From Bacillota bacterium (GTDB lineage: Bacteria; Bacillota; Dehalobacteriia; UBA4068), in NCBI GenBank assembly GCA_009778255.1, contig WRKD01000095.1, positions 1 through 5,991 on the forward strand: 5,991 nucleotides of DNA, written 5' to 3'. A program made the position numbers and the translations under genes. This document shows positions 5,116 to 5,991 of the stretch, piece after piece. The notes beneath the pieces were generated by a model. That model ran no database searches and was not told where the DNA came from. It saw nothing but the letters and a program-made list of their open reading frames with translations. Each line of letters starts with the position of its first letter. The stretch's first letter is position 1.

Positions 5116-5991
5116 TTGACAGAGAAAACAGTAAAATTACAAATCGGCGATAATGTAAAAACCATGGCCATTTTGGGCGAGCATGATACGCATCTTAAAA
5201 TGCTGGAAGAAACTCTTTCAGCCCGTATCGTGGTACGCGGAGATGAAATCAGTATAAACGGTCAACCGGATGAGGTTGGAGAAGCTGTTAATGTTTTTAG
5301 TCATTTACTGGCATTAGCCGCTGCCGGGCAAACAATTACCACCGCTAGTGTCAATTATGCTTTGGCAACTCGCTTTCAGCCTCCGGCTGATTTGCCCAAA
5401 GCGTTTTCCGAGCCTGTTTATGTCACTGCCAAAGGACGCATAATTCGGGCTAAAACCATCGGTCAATGGCAATATTTGCAAACCATACGCGATCATGACC
5501 TGGCATTCGGTATTGGTCCGGCCGGTACCGGTAAAACCTATTTGGCGGTGGCTATGGCGGTGGCGGCTTTAAAAAACCGCCGAGTTAACCGCATTATATT
5601 AGCTCGCCCGGCGGTGGAGGCAGGTGAAAAACTGGGGTTTTTGCCCGGAGATTTGCAAGATAAAGTCAACCCGTATCTGCGCCCTGTTTATGACGCCTTA
5701 GATGAAACTTTAGGACAAGAACAAGCGCGCAAACAAATGGAGCGCGGCGCAATAGAGGTAGTCCCTTTAGCTTATATGCGCGGCCGCACTTTAGAAGAGG
5801 CTTTTATTATCTTAGACGAAGCGCAAAACACCACTTTGCAACAAATGAAAATGTTCCTCACCCGTATGGGTTTAGGCTCTATTGTGGTTATCAATGGTGA
5901 TATAACCCAAGTCGATTTGCCGACAGGGCAAATGAGCGGGCTGGTAGAGGCGGAAAAATTATTGACCGGTATACGCGGCATTGGCTTTTGC
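5116..5991 (+). CDS. phoH: PhoH family ATPase, 3'-partial
   Basis: The frame runs open from TTG at 5116 to the window edge, giving 292 residues of a family usually about 310-330 long, so only a few dozen are missing. Residues 1 to about 110 form the N-terminal region typical of bacterial PhoH (MTEKTVKLQIGDN start). The P-loop ATPase domain follows, with Walker A GPAGTGKT (134-141) and Walker B FIILDEAQNT (230-239; D234 and E235 for Mg2+ and water). ILARPAVEAGEKLGFLPGD (161-179) is a strong family signature. PhoH proteins are cytoplasmic ATPases linked to RNA metabolism and usually neighbour ybeY, an rRNA-maturation RNase; that gene, if present, would lie to the right of the window. Despite the name, no phosphate-starvation link can be inferred here. 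Transcription is divergent from the rubredoxin operon. The family assignment is secure; the molecular role is poorly defined. Confidence 0.96.
   Translation, partial: MTEKTVKLQIGDNVKTMAILGEHDTHLKMLEETLSARIVVRGDEISINGQPDEVGEAVNVFSHLLALAAAGQTITTASVNYALATRFQPPADLPKAFSEPVYVTAKGRIIRAKTIGQWQYLQTIRDHDLAFGIGPAGTGKTYLAVAMAVAALKNRRVNRIILARPAVEAGEKLGFLPGDLQDKVNPYLRPVYDALDETLGQEQARKQMERGAIEVVPLAYMRGRTLEEAFIILDEAQNTTLQQMKMFLTRMGLGSIVVINGDITQVDLPTGQMSGLVEAEKLLTGIRGIGFC

Overview
The window looks like chromosomal DNA from a strictly anaerobic Firmicute (Clostridia or Negativicutes type). Three things point this way: an NADH:rubredoxin reductase, rubredoxin and flavodiiron protein cassette, strong purine-rich Shine-Dalgarno sites (AAGGAG, GGGAGG, GAGGAGG, GAGGTGAT), and moderate GC with AT-rich intergenic DNA. 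The genus cannot be named from this sequence. I see no rRNA, tRNA, CRISPR array, insertion sequence or phage gene.

Layout. The left edge (1-764, + strand) holds the 3' part of a gene for a proline-rich repeat protein with an Ala/Gln/Glu-rich helical C-terminus; its true start lies outside the window. It runs convergently into a four-gene minus-strand operon read from right to left: an FAD-dependent NADH:rubredoxin reductase (4881-3715), a 45-residue rubredoxin too short for routine gene calling (3712-3575), an A-type flavodiiron protein FprA (3570-2401) and a B12-binding-type radical SAM protein (2404-773). Spacing is tight throughout: 2 nt, 4 nt and a 4-nt ATGA overlap. A 234-bp divergent spacer (4882-5115) carries a good extended -10 promoter for the operon. 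Then phoH (5116 to the right edge, + strand) starts at a TTG codon behind an 8-base Shine-Dalgarno site and loses only its last few dozen residues to the window edge.

How the genes work together. The first three operon genes make a complete electron chain, NADH to flavoprotein to rubredoxin to flavodiiron protein, known in clostridia for reducing O2 (or NO) to harmless products. The fourth gene encodes an enzyme type that depends on an oxygen-labile [4Fe-4S] cluster and is probably translationally coupled to fprA. The pairing may be protective or purely organisational; the sequence does not decide. PhoH is an unrelated RNA-associated ATPase on a divergent transcript.

The most interesting non-coding signals are a 16-bp inverted repeat shaped like a two-way intrinsic terminator inside the 3' end of the radical SAM gene, and a 16-bp perfect palindrome covering the two convergent stop codons. 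No wholly new system is evident. The core is a known oxygen-defence cassette with an uncommonly short rubredoxin and an unexpected fourth gene.
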